Shown: positions 27,168-27,214 of the stretch, in pieces
Numbering within the stretch: position 1 is the first letter of the stretch
Layout: the number at the start of each line of letters is the position of its first letter
Translations under genes and position numbers: made by a program
Virus record (IMG/VR): IMGVR_UViG_3300008261_000207
Coordinates: 1 to 27,214 of that record
From: a virus
Length of the DNA stretch: 27,214 nt
Strand: one strand, 5' to 3'
The notes under the pieces: model-generated
Database searches by the model: none
The model's input: the letters and a program-made list of their open reading frames with translations, nothing else
Told to the model about the DNA's origin: nothing

Positions 27168-27214
27168 TGAAAAAGATACTGCTTTCTCCAATTTGGAGCA
27201 TATTAGTTCTTGGA
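27164..27214 (+). CDS. Start of an exported protein (partial)
   Basis: ATGATG at 27164/27167 followed by KKILLSPIWSILVLG, the beginning of a signal peptide or membrane anchor, running off the window. Coupled to the preceding gene, so the late envelope operon continues to the right. Confidence 0.6.
   Translation, partial: MMKKILLSPIWSILVLG

Overview
The window looks like part of the genome of a large T4-like (myovirus-type) bacteriophage that infects a Gram-negative alphaproteobacterium, probably marine. The phage assignment rests on a T4-type two-subunit DNA topoisomerase (gp39-like and gp52-like), at least six exact T4-type late promoters (TATAAATA), about 26 tRNA or tRNA-like genes scattered between very small genes, and two free-standing GIY-YIG endonucleases. 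The host assignment is inference. It rests on a circularly permuted (two-piece) tmRNA with tag ANDNFAPQAYALAA, a tRNA-His with A73 and no G-1:C73 pair (an alphaproteobacterial trait), a pho-box-like site before pstS, and a Kdo-8-phosphate synthase.

Layout. 1-1900: tRNAs (Glu, Val, Thr, two Arg) with small hypothetical genes, an HAD-like hydrolase and a two-helix membrane protein. 1945-6029: a promoter-led operon of the topoisomerase subunits and two tandem HExxH proteins. 6030-6830: a compact late transcript, then two promoters, each followed by an rRNA-type boxA and a copy of a structured RNA, leading into an initiator-like tRNA. 6825-14730: tRNA-rich accessory region with two GIY-YIG genes gated by a start-codon hairpin, an amber-suppressor tRNA, a second permuted tRNA-like RNA (9628-9816), an AT-rich methyltransferase, an AdoMet-decarboxylase-like protein and two minus-strand membrane proteins. 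14800-20660: host-interaction and metabolic genes (large exported putative outer-membrane protein, YkuK-like RNase H fold protein, glycine-zipper protein, cupin plus kdsA, pstS). 20700-21060: tmRNA. 21058-27214: small envelope proteins, then a curli-like operon (csgF, csgG, a curlin-like protein, a FecR-domain protein ending in a curlin-like repeat, and a large discoidin-like plus curlin-repeat protein).

How it works together (inference): sigma70-type promoters of the form TGGTTGACA-N17-TATACT, several sharing GAATCAGTA in the spacer, drive early transcription of the topoisomerase and stable-RNA region, some of it apparently protected by boxA antitermination. TATAAATA promoters switch on late genes, and for several of these genes the longer early transcripts would fold a hairpin over the start codon. 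The tRNA set, tmRNA and suppressor tRNA supplement host translation. The right third encodes an unusual number of exported proteins (signal peptides, a lipoprotein, terminal-Phe beta-barrel signatures), implying remodelling of the host surface or periplasm, including what looks like a complete phage-encoded amyloid secretion route except for CsgE.
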